A stretch of 64,000 bases of DNA, from positions 62,001 to 126,000 of the forward strand of contig CAMAXX010000001.1 of assembly GCA_945862435.1 (NCBI GenBank), given 5' to 3'. A program made the position numbers and the translations under genes. This DNA is from Pseudorhodobacter antarcticus. GTDB lineage: Bacteria; Pseudomonadota; Alphaproteobacteria; Rhodobacterales; Rhodobacteraceae. Positions 1-8,356 of the stretch are shown piece after piece (position 1 is the stretch's first letter; each line of letters opens with the position of its first letter). The notes under the pieces were generated by a model. The model was not told the origin of the DNA, did not search any database, and saw nothing but the letters and a program-made list of their open reading frames with translations.

Positions 1-1
1 T

Positions 2-580
2 GTGCTGCAAGGCTGGGGCGATGGTGCCAAAGTATTGATGGGCCAGCGCGCTGCGGGCGCAGCATTTATGCCCAGTAAGTTTGTGTTTCCAGGCGGGCGC
101 GTTGACGCAGACGATCACACCGCAGATATTCCTAATCTTTTGTCACCTGCCTGCCAGACATCCTTGCATTTGCATCCCGTCGGCGGGCCAATCAGCCCGC
201 GCGCGCTGGTCGCCGCTGGCCTGCGCGAACTGACCGAAGAAACGGGACTGCAACTGTCGCAGCCGCGCGCCAGTGCCTTGCGTTTTGTGTTTCGTGCGAT
301 CACGCCGCCCGGACGTTCGCGCCGCTTTGATGCGCGGTTCTTTTTGGCCCGTGCGCAAGATTTTGACGGCGATCATATGGGGTTTTCCGCCGCCTCGGGC
401 GAGCTTTCGCATTTGCAGTGGTTGCCCCTCATTGATGCACGCGCATTGGACTTGCCGTTCATTACCCGCGTGATTTTGGCCGAACTGGAAGCAAATCTTA
501 CGGCCGAAGATTGGGTTGGCACGGGCGGAGTGCCGTTCTTTGACAATTCGGGCCCCCACCCCGCATTCTTGCGGCTTTAA
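2..580 (+). CDS. Nudix hydrolase, probably 5'-truncated by the window edge
   Basis: This is a Nudix-family hydrolase, a class that cleaves nucleoside diphosphates linked to another moiety. The core of the Nudix box is visible as RELTEETGL around residue 75, preceded by the FPGGRVD strand near residue 29. The first in-frame start is a GTG at base 2, so the real start probably lies outside the window. The substrate cannot be told; the sequence between PGGR and the REL helix is longer than in the minimal Nudix box, as in NUDT7/CoA-pyrophosphatase-like relatives. It converges with the desaturase gene and their stop codons overlap. Family assignment is solid, substrate is not. Confidence 0.85.
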   Translation: MLQGWGDGAKVLMGQRAAGAAFMPSKFVFPGGRVDADDHTADIPNLLSPACQTSLHLHPVGGPISPRALVAAGLRELTEETGLQLSQPRASALRFVFRAITPPGRSRRFDARFFLARAQDFDGDHMGFSAASGELSHLQWLPLIDARALDLPFITRVILAELEANLTAEDWVGTGGVPFFDNSGPHPAFLRL

Positions 581-1530
581 TCGCTGCTTTCATCCTTGCG
601 GTCTTGGGCGACGGGCCAAATGGGGTGTGGCACTGGGTCTTTCGCGTCAAAGAAATAGCGGGCAAACACTTCGGCATAGTTTTTATAGCGATACCCGTCA
701 TTGCGCCGCAAGAAATGATCGCGCTTTGCGGCATATAGTGCAGGCAGGCGATACCAAGGGGCCGATGGGTGCATGTGATGCACCACATGGTAATTGTTGT
801 TCAAAAACAGCAATGCCAGCGGGCCATTATCTTCGACCACCACGGTGCGCGCGCGGTGCGTTGCGTGCGCGCGATGCTCTAAAAAGGTGCGGATGCGCAG
901 CAGGCCAAGCCCAATATAAACAGACAATGCATAGGCCCAAATCGCCATGCCCGTGACCTGCAAATACCAGATCACAGGGATAAGCCCCGCCGCGTTCAGC
1001 CCCCAGCCCAGCCAAACCCGTGGTTTGCCCGCCGCCAAAAGCCGCATCTCACTGGCCAGAAAGTAACCGATGCCAATCGCAGGGCCAAGAATGATACGCC
1101 CCGCTAAACTGTTATTGGCCGCCAGCACCGCCTGCCACCAGCGCGGCAAGCGGGCCCAAACCACAGGATCAAAAAAGTTTGATTCGGGGTCATCATAAGG
1201 GTCTGTCAACGCTGGGTCGTAATGATGTGCCAAATGGGTGTCTTTAAACCGCAAATAGGGCACCAGAACGAACATCGCAGGAAAAACCAGCGCCTCGCTG
1301 GCCCACTGGCGGGCAAAGGGGTGGCCGTGCAACACCTCGTGTTGCAGGGATGAAAACTGCGCCAGCGCGATGCCAAGGATCAGAACCGACAGCAGCGGCC
1401 ATGAGCCCCACACCGCGCCGCCCAGCGCCAATGCGCCATAGGTGGCAACAACCATAACCAAGGTAGGCCATTCTACCGCGCGGTTAGCGGCGGCGCGGGA
1501 TTTGGTTGAAGAGGAGGATATATCTGCCAT
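577..1530 (-). CDS. Membrane fatty acid desaturase / beta-carotene-hydroxylase-type protein
   Basis: A 317-residue integral membrane di-iron enzyme of the fatty-acid desaturase superfamily. The three histidine clusters are visible: HEVLHGH (residues 64-70), HLAHH (99-103) and HVVHHMHP (248-255). Hydrophobic stretches lie near residues 22-60, 82-93, 145-160 and 175-212. It should use O2 to desaturate or hydroxylate a lipid acyl chain or a related substrate in the inner membrane. The start is an ATG. It converges with the Nudix gene, with a few bases of overlap at the stops. The exact substrate (acyl lipid or carotenoid) cannot be fixed from motifs. Confidence 0.85.
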   Translation of the reverse strand: MADISSSSTKSRAAANRAVEWPTLVMVVATYGALALGGAVWGSWPLLSVLILGIALAQFSSLQHEVLHGHPFARQWASEALVFPAMFVLVPYLRFKDTHLAHHYDPALTDPYDDPESNFFDPVVWARLPRWWQAVLAANNSLAGRIILGPAIGIGYFLASEMRLLAAGKPRVWLGWGLNAAGLIPVIWYLQVTGMAIWAYALSVYIGLGLLRIRTFLEHRAHATHRARTVVVEDNGPLALLFLNNNYHVVHHMHPSAPWYRLPALYAAKRDHFLRRNDGYRYKNYAEVFARYFFDAKDPVPHPIWPVAQDRKDESSD

Positions 1531-1573
1531 ATGATTCGTTTTGATTTTAGACAGCTTTATCGAAAAGCCAGCC

Positions 1574-2086
1574 CTAATACTGATGAAATTGCGTCAAATC
1601 ATAGCCATTCCACGCCAAAACCTCGCGCGCGGCGCGCATCCGGTCTTTGGGGATTGGGTCTTTGGACACAATCATGCCAAAACTGCCATCAGGGGTTCCA
1701 AGGGCAGCAGATCGGTTGCCTTCGTCAATCCACAGCACCCATATCGGCGTGTCAAGATTGGGCAGGTGGTAGCGCCCCTGCGCACCGCCACTGGCAAGCG
1801 CGCCCGCGCCCATGCGGCGATTTGGGCCAAAACACAGATCATACTGCGCGCTGGCTCTGCCCCCTTGCGCCGCAATCTGCAAGGTGGGAGCAGTGGTGCA
1901 AGGCGTTCGAGCCCCAAAACCTGCCACTTGCCGCCATGTGCCCAGCATGCGCGTAACGGGCAGGGCGGCGGTGGAATAGATCGGGGCCGCGCCCGTGCGA
2001 AACCCCTGCGCAGGCGTTTGCGGCGCAGTGCCCTGCGCGCAGCCGATCAGGGCCAGAAACGCCAGCCCTGCCCTTAGTTTAGGCAC
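1574..2086 (-). CDS. Lipocalin-like lipoprotein
   Basis: A 170-residue protein with a short signal peptide and a lipobox (LIGC, cysteine at about residue 16), so probably membrane-anchored. The mature part has GTWRQVAGF near residue 49, which matches the GxW signature at the start of the lipocalin/Blc barrel. A Blc-like role in carrying lipids would fit the neighbouring desaturase, but that is inference. Its start overlaps the end of the upstream lipoprotein gene by about 13 bases, indicating one operon. Confidence 0.6.
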   Translation of the reverse strand: MPKLRAGLAFLALIGCAQGTAPQTPAQGFRTGAAPIYSTAALPVTRMLGTWRQVAGFGARTPCTTAPTLQIAAQGGRASAQYDLCFGPNRRMGAGALASGGAQGRYHLPNLDTPIWVLWIDEGNRSAALGTPDGSFGMIVSKDPIPKDRMRAAREVLAWNGYDLTQFHQY

Positions 2087-2673
2087 AGTTGCACCACGGC
2101 CCCGTCATTTTGAACCACATCCGTGCAGCCAAACATCGGCCAGAACGGCGCGCAACTGCGCGAGCGGGCAAGACATTGGCTGGAACAGTCGCTTTCCTTG
2201 CTGCAGGTTTTGCCTGCATCTTTCATTGGCTGGAAACAGGCCATTGCGCCCGTATCGCCTGCCTTGCCCCAGCGCCCGCCATCTTGCACGCAAGCCGCCT
2301 CTTCAGGCGATTGCGGGACGACGGCGGTTGCGGCCGTGGCCCCTGCCTGCAAAGCCGCCGCCGCCGCCGCGCCAATTTCGGCGGCGGTTTGGGGCGATGT
2401 GGGGGCCGCTGTGGCGGCAGTGGATTGCGCGGGCGTGATTGCGGTTGCAGCTGGCACCGCCCCAATCACCCGCCCCGTGGCAGGCGCGCTGCCCACAGGC
2501 GCTGGCCCCAAAGTTTGGGTTTGAATAGCGGCGGTATCCAACGGCTTGGCTGCGGCATCAATTCCCGCCACTTGGCCCGCGCGGGAATTGAAAAGCCCCG
2601 CCGCACCCACACCGCAGCCGCTAAGTGCAACCACAAGGGGAAATGCCCATAAAATTAGGTGAAACTTGCGCAT
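2074..2673 (-). CDS. Ala/Pro-rich lipoprotein with Cys-rich C-terminus, function unknown
   Basis: I place the start at the ATG whose product begins MRKFHLILWAFPLVVALSGC, because this gives a proper lipoprotein signal peptide with the lipobox LSGC. A longer in-frame extension upstream looks non-coding. The mature protein has a low-complexity Ala/Thr/Pro middle (about residues 45-125) and a C-terminal segment of about 70 residues with several spaced cysteines that probably form disulfides. I do not recognise a family. It forms a two-gene unit with the lipocalin-like gene. Its promoter would lie in the short region shared with the divergent imuA-like gene. Confidence 0.6.
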   Translation of the reverse strand: MRKFHLILWAFPLVVALSGCGVGAAGLFNSRAGQVAGIDAAAKPLDTAAIQTQTLGPAPVGSAPATGRVIGAVPAATAITPAQSTAATAAPTSPQTAAEIGAAAAAALQAGATAATAVVPQSPEEAACVQDGGRWGKAGDTGAMACFQPMKDAGKTCSKESDCSSQCLARSRSCAPFWPMFGCTDVVQNDGAVVQLCLN

Positions 2674-2772
2674 TTGTCTGCCCAAACCCTTGCTGAAAAT
2701 CCTACCCATCAATTGGCCCGAACTGCTGCTGCCGCGCAAGAGGCGATTATAAGATCGGCACGAATCGGTTGA

Positions 2773-2787
2773 GAACAAAGTATGAAC
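2773..2787 (+). promoter_or_regulatory. LexA (SOS) box
   Basis: The sequence GAAC-AAAGTAT-GAAC is a perfect GAAC-N7-GAAC direct repeat; read on the other strand it is GTTC-N7-GTTC, the alphaproteobacterial LexA operator. It lies 17 bases before the ATG of the ImuA-like gene, where LexA would block transcription. It may also affect the divergent lipoprotein promoter. Confidence 0.75.
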
Positions 2788-2803
2788 ATTGTATGCCAAT
2801 CAT

Positions 2804-3505
2804 ATGTCTAACCCCGCACCCACATCGCCCACACTCTCGCACCAAGCCCTGCGCGAAGATTTGGCGCGGCTGGTCATGCCCAGCTCGCGGTTGCGCGCGC
2901 CGCAGATGTTTCTGGCCAATGCATCGGGGGTGCAGTTTGCCCTAACACGGGCGCGGGTGCATGAATTTTGCGGCTCCGCCCGCACCACGCTTGCCGCCTT
3001 TGTGCTGGCGGCCACATCGGGGGCGGTGATTTGGGCCAGCCCTGCGTGGCTCCCCGAACGGGTCTATCCCTATGGCCTGATGCCCTTTGCCGACCCAAAT
3101 CGCATTATCTTTGCCCGCTGCCGCCGGCCTGAGGATATTTTATGGGTGATGGAAGAGGCACTAAGGTCTGGCGCGGCGCCTGTGGTGCTGGGCGATCTGC
3201 ACACGCCCCCTGCCCTGACCCCCATTCGCCGCCTGCATTTGGCGGCCGAGGCGGGGGCAGAGGCGGCGCATCGGCGCGGCCGCCCAGCGCCCTTGGGCCT
3301 GATCCTGACACCGCAGATGGGCGGGGCGCAGGGGGTGGAATCGCGATGGCATATGCAGGCTGCGCCCAGCGGCATGACCATGCTGGAAAACCGCGCGGCG
3401 TGGACGCTTGCCCGCCTGCGCGCACGAGGTGACACCCCCGCCCGATGGGGCGTTTCCCGCGCCAAGGGGCAGGTCAGTATTACCCCCCTTGAGGGCGGCG
3501 AATAG
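2804..3505 (+). CDS. ImuA-like SOS protein (RecA-fold, no Walker A)
   Basis: A 233-residue protein resembling the short ImuA proteins of Rhodobacteraceae. The stretch around residues 100-125 (RRPEDILWVMEEALRSGAAP) followed by RRLHLAAEAG near residue 144 matches the ImuA core, a degenerate RecA fold without a Walker A loop. In other bacteria ImuA works with ImuB and DnaE2 in damage-induced mutagenic translesion synthesis. I chose the ATG at 2804, which follows the LexA box; a start 15 bases upstream is also open. Neither imuB nor dnaE2 follows; the next gene is metG. SOS control is supported by the operator, the exact role here is inference. Confidence 0.65.
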   Translation: MSNPAPTSPTLSHQALREDLARLVMPSSRLRAPQMFLANASGVQFALTRARVHEFCGSARTTLAAFVLAATSGAVIWASPAWLPERVYPYGLMPFADPNRIIFARCRRPEDILWVMEEALRSGAAPVVLGDLHTPPALTPIRRLHLAAEAGAEAAHRRGRPAPLGLILTPQMGGAQGVESRWHMQAAPSGMTMLENRAAWTLARLRARGDTPARWGVSRAKGQVSITPLEGGE

Positions 3506-3608
3506 CTGCAACGCAGCACTGGAATGCGCGGCCCGCTTAGGCTAAATGATTGGCCAAGACGGCGCAGATGCGCCACCGAACAGATACGGCAGACAAAAAG
3601 GCGCGCAT

Positions 3609-5327
3609 ATGGCACGGATACTGATCACCTCGGCCATTCCATATATCAACGGAATCAAGCACCTAGGCAACCTAGTGGGCAGCCAATTGCCCGCCGATCT
3701 GTTCGCGCGCTATGCGCGCGGGCGCGGGCATGAGGTGATGTTCATTTGCGCCACGGACGAGCACGGCACGCCCGCCGAACTTGCCGCCGCCAAGGCAGGC
3801 CAGCCCGTGGCAGAATATTGTGCCGAAATGCACGCCGTTCAGGCCGAACTCGCAAACGGGTTCCGCCTGTCCTTCGACCATTTCGGGCGCTCCTCCAGCA
3901 CGCGCAACCATGCGCTGACCCAGCATTTCGCGGGCAAACTATATGATGCGGGCCTAATCGAGGAAGTTTCCGAAAAACAGGTCTTTTCCATCGACGACAA
4001 CCGCTTTTTGCCCGACCGCTATATCACAGGCACTTGCCCCAACTGCGGCAATACATCGGCGCGCGGCGATCAGTGCGAGGAATGCACCAAACAGCTAGAC
4101 CCGACCGATTTGATTAATCCGCGCTCGTCTATTTCGGGCAGCACCAATTTGGAAGTGCGCGAAACCAAGCACCTGTATCTGAAGCAGCGTAACCTGCGCG
4201 ATAAACTGCGTGATTGGATCAAATCCAAAAAAGATTGGCCCCTGCTGACCACATCGATTGCGCTGAAATGGCTGGATGATGGCGACGGGCTGCAAGACCG
4301 CGGCATCACCCGTGATCTGCATTGGGGTATTCCTGTGCGGCGCGGCGCGGCCCCTTGGCCTGGCATGGAAGGCAAAGTGTTTTACGTCTGGTTCGACGCG
4401 CCCATCGAATATATCGCTGGCACTGCCGAATGGGCCGATGCGCATGGCCGCCCGGATGCCGATTGGCAGCGCTGGTGGCGCACCGATATGGGCGCAGAAG
4501 ATGTGACCTATTACCAATTTATGGGCAAAGATAACGTGCCGTTTCACACCCTATCCTTTCCCGCGACGATCTTGGGGTCGGGCGAGCCGTGGAAGCTGGT
4601 CGATTACCTGAAATCGTTCAACTATCTAAATTATGATGGCGGCCAGTTTTCCACCAGCCAAGGGCGCGGTGTGTTTATGGATCAGGCCCTTTCGATCCTG
4701 CCGTCTGATTATTGGCGCTGGTGGCTGTTAAGCCACGCGCCCGAAAGCGCGGATAGCGAGTTTACATGGGAGAATTTTCAAGCCTCGGTCAACAAAGACC
4801 TTGCCGATGTGCTGGGCAATTTGGTCAGCCGCGTGACGAAATTCTGCGCGTCGAAATTCAGCGGAGAAGTTCCAGCGGCGGGCGAATATGGTGCGCGCGA
4901 GGAAGAATTAATTGCGGCTCTGTCTTCGGGGCTAGAGGCCTATCAATCTGCCATGGACAAAATACAGGTGCGGCGCGGGGCCGAGGAATTGCGCGCCCTG
5001 TGGGTTTTGGGCAATGAATATCTACAATCTGCCGCGCCGTGGAGCGTGATTAAGACGGACGAGGCGCAGGCCAAAACCATCATCGCGCTATCGCTGAACT
5101 TGATCCGTCTTTACGCAATCCTCTCGCGGCCGTTCATTCCAGACGCTGCCGAGGCGATGATGGCCGCGATGAAGTGCGATGATTGGACGTGGCCATCGGA
5201 CATCGCCGCAGATTTGCGCAGACTGCCTGCAGGGCATAGCTTTGACGTGCCAGAAAACCTGTTCCGCAAGATCACAGACGAGGAGCGCGCGGCTTGGGCC
5301 GCGAAGTTTTCGGGCAAGCGCGATTAA
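3609..5327 (+). CDS. metG: Methionyl-tRNA synthetase
   Basis: Charges tRNA-Met with methionine. The 572-residue protein begins [21 protein letters not shown], containing the class I HIGH-type motif as HLGN. A zinc-binding knuckle follows around residue 140 (CPNCG...CEEC), and a KMSKS-equivalent is seen as FSTSQG. The C-terminal anticodon-binding helices are present but there is no EMAP-like tRNA-binding extension, as in many alphaproteobacterial MetG enzymes. The ATG at 3609 is preferred over one 63 bases upstream because the product then starts directly at the catalytic fold. Confidence 0.96.
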   Translation: MARILITSAIPYINGIKHLGNLVGSQLPADLFARYARGRGHEVMFICATDEHGTPAELAAAKAGQPVAEYCAEMHAVQAELANGFRLSFDHFGRSSSTRNHALTQHFAGKLYDAGLIEEVSEKQVFSIDDNRFLPDRYITGTCPNCGNTSARGDQCEECTKQLDPTDLINPRSSISGSTNLEVRETKHLYLKQRNLRDKLRDWIKSKKDWPLLTTSIALKWLDDGDGLQDRGITRDLHWGIPVRRGAAPWPGMEGKVFYVWFDAPIEYIAGTAEWADAHGRPDADWQRWWRTDMGAEDVTYYQFMGKDNVPFHTLSFPATILGSGEPWKLVDYLKSFNYLNYDGGQFSTSQGRGVFMDQALSILPSDYWRWWLLSHAPESADSEFTWENFQASVNKDLADVLGNLVSRVTKFCASKFSGEVPAAGEYGAREEELIAALSSGLEAYQSAMDKIQVRRGAEELRALWVLGNEYLQSAAPWSVIKTDEAQAKTIIALSLNLIRLYAILSRPFIPDAAEAMMAAMKCDDWTWPSDIAADLRRLPAGHSFDVPENLFRKITDEERAAWAAKFSGKRD

Positions 5328-5344
5328 GGGCGAGATTGCGGACA

Positions 5345-5390
5345 GGTGCCTGCGGCGCAGGTATTTGGATCAGTATGAAAAAGGGGCGGC
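5345..5390 (+). repeat. Hairpin-plus-ATTTGG intergenic element, possible terminator
   Basis: A short inverted repeat (TGCCTGC-GGC-GCAGGTA, 5347-5363) is followed by TTTGGATCAGTATGAAAAAG. This arrangement, a C/G hairpin followed by TATTTGG-(A/T)-CA-ATGAA, recurs widely between genes in Rhodobacteraceae genomes (from memory). It may end metG transcription or be a dispersed repeat. I see no second copy in the window. Confidence 0.4.
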
Positions 5391-5408
5391 AGTCCCTAGA
5401 CGGGGGCG

Positions 5409-6722
5409 ATGATGCCAGTGTTTTTGAACCATTCCGCTAGCGATTTCGAGGCGCGCTTTGGCGCCCTGTTGGGAATGAAGCGCGAAGATGCCGAGGATGT
5501 TGACCGCGATGTTGCGGCGATTATTGCAGACGTGCGCGCGCGCGGCGACGGCGCGGTCATTGAGCTGACCGCCAAGTTTGACCATCTGGCCCTGACCCCC
5601 GCAACGATGGCCTTTACCCCCGCTGAAATTGCCGCCGAAGTGGCCAAGGTTTCGGATGATGACCGCGCGGCGTTGGAACTGGCCGCCGCCCGCATCCGCG
5701 ATTACCACGCGCGGCAACTGCCAAAAGATGAGATGTGGATTGAGGAGACCGGCGCGCAGCTTGGCTGGCGCTGGACGCCTGTTTCGGCGGCGGGGCTGTA
5801 TGTTCCGGGCGGCACGGCAAGCTATCCGTCATCGGTGTTGATGAACGCGATCCCCGCCAAGGTGGCGGGGGTGGAAAGGCTGGCGATTGTCTGCCCCACC
5901 CCACATGGGCTGGTGAACCCGCTGGTGCTGCTGGCCGCGCAAATTGCGGGTGTGGACGAGATTTACCGTATCGGCGGCGCGCAGGCGGTGGCGGCGCTGG
6001 CCTATGGCACACAAACAATTGCCCCCGTGGACAAGATCACTGGGCCCGGCAATGCCTATGTTGCGGCGGCTAAGCGGCGGGTGTTTGGGCGCGTGGGCAT
6101 TGATATGATTGCAGGGCCTTCGGAAGTTTTGATTATTGCCGACGGCGATAATAACCCCGATTGGATCGCGCTTGATCTGCTGGCGCAGGCGGAACATGAC
6201 GCCTCGGCGCAGTCCATTCTGATCACCACCGATCCGGGCTTTGGCCGCGCGGTGGTGGCGGCGGTCGAGGCGCGGCTGGAAAAGCTGGAACGCCGCGCGA
6301 TTGCAGGGGCATCATGGGCGCAGCATGGCGCGGTGATTGTGGTGGATGATCTTTCAGCGGCAGCGCGGCTTTCCAACCGCATCGCGCCTGAACATTTGGA
6401 ACTGTGCGTAGCCGATCCGGACGCGTTGGCGCGCCAGATCACCCATGCGGGGGCGATTTTCCTTGGCGCTTGGACGCCCGAGGCGATTGGCGATTATGTT
6501 GGCGGGCCAAACCATGTGCTGCCAACGGCGCGCTCGGCACGGTTTTCATCGGGCCTGTCGGTTTTGGACTTTATGAAGCGCACAACGCTGGCCAAGATGA
6601 CACCAGAGGCGTTGCGCGCCATTGGCCCTGCGGCCGAGCGGCTGGCCACATCTGAAAGTTTGCAGGCGCATGGCCTGTCGGTGCGCGCGCGGCTGGACGC
6701 GCTGAATGGGGTGCAGGAATGA
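5409..6722 (+). CDS. hisD: Histidinol dehydrogenase
   Basis: Catalyses the last two steps of histidine biosynthesis, oxidising L-histidinol to L-histidine with two NAD. The 437-residue protein has the expected length. Diagnostic segments include VPGGTASYPSSVLMNAIPA near residue 138, ITGPGNAYVAAAKR near 210, DMIAGPSEVLIIAD near 232 and the zinc/catalytic-base region NRIAPEHLEL near 324. The start is one of two adjacent ATGs. The gene overlaps the UPF0262 gene by four bases (ATGA), so the two are translationally coupled, an arrangement common in Rhodobacteraceae. Confidence 0.97.
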   Translation: MMPVFLNHSASDFEARFGALLGMKREDAEDVDRDVAAIIADVRARGDGAVIELTAKFDHLALTPATMAFTPAEIAAEVAKVSDDDRAALELAAARIRDYHARQLPKDEMWIEETGAQLGWRWTPVSAAGLYVPGGTASYPSSVLMNAIPAKVAGVERLAIVCPTPHGLVNPLVLLAAQIAGVDEIYRIGGAQAVAALAYGTQTIAPVDKITGPGNAYVAAAKRRVFGRVGIDMIAGPSEVLIIADGDNNPDWIALDLLAQAEHDASAQSILITTDPGFGRAVVAAVEARLEKLERRAIAGASWAQHGAVIVVDDLSAAARLSNRIAPEHLELCVADPDALARQITHAGAIFLGAWTPEAIGDYVGGPNHVLPTARSARFSSGLSVLDFMKRTTLAKMTPEALRAIGPAAERLATSESLQAHGLSVRARLDALNGVQE

Positions 6723-7201
6723 CCGATTGCATTTCGAAAATCCATATCGACGAGGCGGGCCTAACCCTGCCTACGCCCGAGATTGAGCAAGAACGCCGCG
6801 TGGCGATTTACGATCTGCTGGAAGAAAATCATTTTACCCTGCCTGCGCGCGAGGGGCGGGCCACGCCGAAAGGCCCCTATCACATGCGCCTTGCCATTCG
6901 CGAAGGGCGGCTTGTGGTGGATGTAACCTCCGAGGCGGGCGAAAAAGCGGCAGAGTTTCACCTGTCCCTTGGCCCATTTCGGCAGATTGTGAAGGATTAT
7001 TTCCAGATCTGTGACAGCTATTTTGATGCCGTCAAACGCCTTGCCCCTGCCCAGATCGAAGCCATCGACATGGCGCGGCGCGGTATCCATAATGAGGGGG
7101 CCGCCGTGCTGCAAGAACGGCTGGATGGCAAGGCCAGCCTTGATAAAGACACCGCGCGGCGGCTGTTCACGCTGATCTGCGTTTTGCAGTGGGGGATGTA
7201 G
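6719..7201 (+). CDS. UPF0262 family protein
   Basis: A 160-residue member of the uncharacterised UPF0262 family, which is largely confined to alphaproteobacteria and typically follows hisD. Recognisable parts are the N-terminal segment around PEIEQERRVAIYDLLEENHF, the central HLSLGPFRQIVKDYFQICDSY and the helix AIDMARRGIHNEGA. No catalytic motif or membrane segment is evident. It overlaps hisD by four bases and ends two bases before the phosphatase-like gene. Function is unknown. Confidence 0.9.
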   Translation: MTDCISKIHIDEAGLTLPTPEIEQERRVAIYDLLEENHFTLPAREGRATPKGPYHMRLAIREGRLVVDVTSEAGEKAAEFHLSLGPFRQIVKDYFQICDSYFDAVKRLAPAQIEAIDMARRGIHNEGAAVLQERLDGKASLDKDTARRLFTLICVLQWGM

Positions 7202-7203
7202 CA

Positions 7204-7644
7204 ATGCCGAATTTCCCCCAAGCAGTGCTGTTTTGCTGCGATCATAACGCCGTGCGATCCCCTATGGCCGAGGGACTGATGAAGAAACTCTACGGCCAGC
7301 GCGCCTATGTGCAATCGGCGGGGGTCAAGAACGATCTTGAGATTGACGGGTTTTCCATCGCCGTCTGCGCCGAGTTGGGGATCGAGTTGTCGCGGCACCG
7401 CAGTCGCAGTTTTGACGAGATGATCCGCGATGGCGAGGATTTGGGGGCCTATGATTTGATCATCGCCCTGTCCCCCTCCAGCCAGCGGCAGGCGCTGGAT
7501 TTGACGAAAACCAGCCATGTTGAAGTTCTGTATTGGCCGATTTTCGACCCCACCGCGATAGGCGCGGGGCGGGAGGAGAAACTGGCGGCATATCGGCAGG
7601 CGCGCGATGAGATTAAGGCGCGGCTTATCGAGAGGTTTGGGTGA
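7204..7644 (+). CDS. Low-molecular-weight phosphatase / arsenate-reductase-like protein
   Basis: A 146-residue protein with the P-loop CX5R of low-molecular-weight tyrosine phosphatases near the N-terminus (FCCDHNAVRSPMAEG, second Cys to Arg). The general-acid aspartate is plausibly in PIFDPTA near residue 118. Members act on protein phosphotyrosine or reduce arsenate; no ars genes are nearby, so a phosphatase role is more likely. I start at the ATG at 7204, two bases after the upstream stop, rather than 15 bases earlier. It is the third gene of the hisD operon, and family synteny breaks immediately after it. Confidence 0.85.
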   Translation: MPNFPQAVLFCCDHNAVRSPMAEGLMKKLYGQRAYVQSAGVKNDLEIDGFSIAVCAELGIELSRHRSRSFDEMIRDGEDLGAYDLIIALSPSSQRQALDLTKTSHVEVLYWPIFDPTAIGAGREEKLAAYRQARDEIKARLIERFG

Positions 7645-7699
7645 AAGACGGCGGGCTTGTCCGCAAAAACATGTCCGTGGAGCGTTTTTAGTCCTGAAC

Positions 7700-7721
7700 G
7701 CCCGCGCACGCCTGCGCGGGC
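7700..7721. terminator. Hairpin between convergent operons
   Basis: A 9-base-pair inverted repeat (GCCCGCGCA / TGCGCGGGC, loop CGCC) sits between the phosphatase gene and the convergent yoeB gene. No good T-run follows on either strand, so a bidirectional terminator role is only tentative. Confidence 0.3.
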
Positions 7722-7729
7722 TAGTGGGC

Positions 7730-7984
7730 CTAGTAGTGATAGCGGCACTGCACGATGATGAGGGTATCGCGATCCACACGGTAAACAAGGCGATGCTCGC
7801 GGTCGATGCGGCGCGACCAATGGCCCGCAAAGTCACCCTTTAGCGGTTCGGGTTTGCCCGTGCCTTCAAAGGGGTCGCGCTGACATTCAATGATCAGGCG
7901 GTTCAGCTTGCGCAGAGTGGCCTTATCGGTTTCGACCCAATGCTGATAATGACCCCAAGACGCACCGTGAAATTGCAGCTTCAT
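7730..7984 (-). CDS. yoeB: YoeB-family toxin (ribosome-dependent mRNA endonuclease)
   Basis: An 84-residue toxin of exactly the length of E. coli YoeB. The key residues fall at the same positions as in the E. coli protein: Glu46 (in GKPEPLKG), Arg65 (in EHRLVYR) and the terminal His83-Tyr84 (RYHY). YoeB enters the ribosomal A site and cuts mRNA after translation stops. The gene follows yefM and overlaps it by four bases, the standard antitoxin-first order. All catalytic residues are kept, so the toxin is probably active. Confidence 0.95.
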   Translation of the reverse strand: MKLQFHGASWGHYQHWVETDKATLRKLNRLIIECQRDPFEGTGKPEPLKGDFAGHWSRRIDREHRLVYRVDRDTLIIVQCRYHY

Positions 7985-8253
7985 TCGGCCTCAAGGGCCA
8001 AAAGCTGTTCCATCGAGACCTCAATATACTTGCCCTCGCGCCCGTCTTGTATCGCCTTATCCAGCGCGGCCTTATTGGCAGGGCTGGCGGTGAGATAGGT
8101 GGTTTCATCCATGCTGGACCAGTCTTCCAAAGACACCATCACCACAGGCTTGCCCCCCGCGCGGGTGACGATGACGGGTTCATGATCGTCATTCACGCGG
8201 TCCATAACCGAGGAAAGATTGGCACGCAGATCGGTGGAGGAGATGTGTTTCAT
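7981..8253 (-). CDS. yefM: YefM-family (Phd/YefM) antitoxin
   Basis: A 90-residue antitoxin. The N-terminal Phd/YefM DNA-binding fold is seen in STDLRANLSSVMDRVNDDHEPVIVTRAGGKPVVMVSLEDW. The acidic, less structured C-terminus should wrap the YoeB toxin and neutralise it. It precedes and overlaps yoeB, so the pair is made in the usual ratio-controlled way. The start ATG lies 9 bases from a perfect palindrome that is the likely autoregulatory operator. Confidence 0.95.
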   Translation of the reverse strand: MKHISSTDLRANLSSVMDRVNDDHEPVIVTRAGGKPVVMVSLEDWSSMDETTYLTASPANKAALDKAIQDGREGKYIEVSMEQLLALEAE

Positions 8254-8262
8254 GGGGCGAAT

Positions 8263-8278
8263 GTACGCAATTGCGTAC
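8263..8278 (-). promoter_or_regulatory. Palindromic operator of yefM-yoeB
   Basis: GTACGCAATTGCGTAC is a perfect 16-base palindrome immediately upstream of the yefM start. YefM proteins repress their own operon through palindromes containing a TGTAC core; here the core is TGTACGC. The position makes it a strong candidate operator overlapping the promoter or the untranslated leader. Confidence 0.65.
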
Positions 8279-8356
8279 GGAAAGTCAAGGGATGGGTAGG
8301 GTGCGGGGTTTTGCGCACTATGGCGGGCGGCGGGGTGGTGCGTGCAAGCGGGCAGC

